From: Myceligenerans indicum
GTDB taxonomy: Bacteria; Actinomycetota; Actinomycetes; Actinomycetales; Cellulomonadaceae
Direction of reading: 5' to 3'
Assembly: GCF_016742955.1 (NCBI RefSeq)
Contig: NZ_JABBYC010000001.1
Span: 434,001 to 498,000 of the forward strand
Length of the DNA stretch: 64,000 nt
The notes under the pieces were generated by a model, which was not told the origin of the DNA, searched no databases, and saw nothing but the letters and a program-made list of their open reading frames with translations. Each line of letters begins with the position of its first letter. Position 1 is the first letter of the stretch. This document shows, piece after piece, positions 63,289 through 64,000 of this stretch. The position numbers and the translations under genes are program-made.

Positions 63289-64000
63289 CCGAAACGCAGA
63301 TCTGGGCGCTCGTCTTCGTCGCCCTGACTTTCAGCGTCTACATCTACATCGCCTGGCGCAGCCGGGTGCGGGAGACGAGGGGCTTCTTCGTCGCCGAGCA
63401 GAACGTCCCGGCGATCGCCAACGGCGCCGCCGTCGCCGCCGACTGGATGTCCGCGGCCTCGTTCATCTCCATGGCGGGGCTCATCGCGTTCCTCGGCTCG
63501 GACGGCTCGGTCTACCTGATGGGCTGGACCGGCGGCTACGTCCTGCTGGCACTCCTGCTCGCGCCCTACCTGCGCAAGTGGGGCAAGTTCACGGTCCCGG
63601 AGTTCGTGGGCGACCGGTTCAGCGAGACCGTCCGCTCCGTGGCCGCCGTCGTCGCGATCATCGTGTCGTTCACCTACGTGGTGGGCCAGATGGCGGGCGG
63701 CGGCATCGTGTTCTCGCGGTTCCTGGAGATCCCGCAGGCCGGCGGCGTCGCCATCGCGGCGGCGGTCATCTTCACCTACGCCGTGTTCGGCGGCATGAAG
63801 GGCATCACCTGGACGCAGGTGGCGCAGTACACGGTGATGATCGTGGCCTACCTCATCCCGGCCTGGGCCGTGGCGCACACCATCACCGGGATCCCGGTCC
63901 CGCAGGTGTCGTTCGGACGGATCCTGGAGGAGCTCAACGCGCTCCAGGCCGAGTTCGGGCTGGACCAGTACACCCAGGCCTTCACCGCCCGGCCGCAGCT
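63285..64000 (+). CDS. Sodium:solute symporter large subunit (VC_2705 type), cut by the window edge
   Basis: The first 238 codons are present. TRGFFVAEQNVPAIANGAAV, AADWMSAASFISMAGLIAFL, GKFTVPEFVGDRFSETVRSV and FGGMKGITWTQVAQYTVMIV identify the SSS family, VC_2705 subgroup. With the DUF4212 protein it should import a small monocarboxylate such as acetate, lactate or pyruvate (inference). It is divergent from the other symporter operon. Confidence 0.93.
   Translation, partial: MTETQIWALVFVALTFSVYIYIAWRSRVRETRGFFVAEQNVPAIANGAAVAADWMSAASFISMAGLIAFLGSDGSVYLMGWTGGYVLLALLLAPYLRKWGKFTVPEFVGDRFSETVRSVAAVVAIIVSFTYVVGQMAGGGIVFSRFLEIPQAGGVAIAAAVIFTYAVFGGMKGITWTQVAQYTVMIVAYLIPAWAVAHTITGIPVPQVSFGRILEELNALQAEFGLDQYTQAFTARPQ

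Overview
High-GC actinobacterial chromosome. Dense operons, many GTG starts, ATGA/GTGA/TGATG overlaps and many apparently leaderless genes (a TANNNT box 4-10 nt before the start codon) fit Actinomycetia. The FtsEX-smpB-ssrA block, Tad pilus operon, DUF2017, DUF3039, a cellulose-type GH9 glucanase and an amino-sugar cluster suggest a cellulolytic or chitinolytic member of Micrococcales (Promicromonosporaceae/Cellulomonadaceae-like). The genus-level placement is inference. No insertion sequence, phage, CRISPR array or rRNA was seen.

Left part (1-18.7 kb). A gene fragment leaves the left edge and is followed by a 440-bp spacer with a cluster of DnaA-box-like sites. Next come an NMT1/ThiY-like ABC importer (518-4032), a decayed HicB-like fragment, and a Tad pilus locus: ATPase and two membrane proteins (4555-7714), then pilin and pseudopilins (8262-9842). 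The two Tad halves are separated by a small gene cassette followed by a second, diverged copy of the tadC 3' end. Both halves carry the same promoter architecture. Then follow prfB, ftsE-ftsX with an M23 murein hydrolase, a three-gene membrane flavin electron-transfer module (ferric-reductase-like, FMN-binding, ApbE), smpB and tmRNA.

Middle (18.7-30 kb). A small beta-rich protein precedes a five-gene catabolic or redox operon (hydrolase, FAD monooxygenase, double CMD protein, SDR lacking its catalytic tyrosine, TrmO-like protein). This operon is divergent from a TetR regulator, with palindromic operators between them. Next is a secreted GH9-CBM3-CBM2 cellulase, then a bacterial Ro60 (TROVE) gene. 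Directly upstream of Ro, on the same strand, are three tandem Y-RNA modules. Each has a paired terminal helix and an effector domain that resembles a circularly permuted tRNA. This triple Y-RNA/Ro operon is the most unusual feature of the window. An L,D-transpeptidase follows.

Amino-sugar region (30-43.7 kb). A rare fusion of a GH20 beta-N-acetylhexosaminidase with a D-aminoacylase-type amidohydrolase is followed by a D-serine-dehydratase-like PLP enzyme, an orphan solute-binding lipoprotein, a ROK repressor, a paralogous binding protein with two permeases, a ROK sugar kinase and glucosamine-6-phosphate deaminase. Together they look like a system for uptake and breakdown of chitin- or peptidoglycan-derived amino sugars and D-amino acids. 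Two similar ROK-type operators are visible.

Right part (43.7-64 kb). Mostly housekeeping: pncB, a DEAD/DEAH helicase with DUF3039, an AAA ATPase, clpS-DUF2017-murI-MBL hydrolase, a YdjG/YdjI-like zinc-ribbon and SPFH pair, rph-DUF3054-rdgB and a sulfotransferase. The end holds a LytS/LytTR two-component system in an operon with a sodium:solute symporter. This faces a second symporter operon (DUF4212 plus a large subunit cut by the right edge) across a spacer containing a CRP/GlxR-like site.
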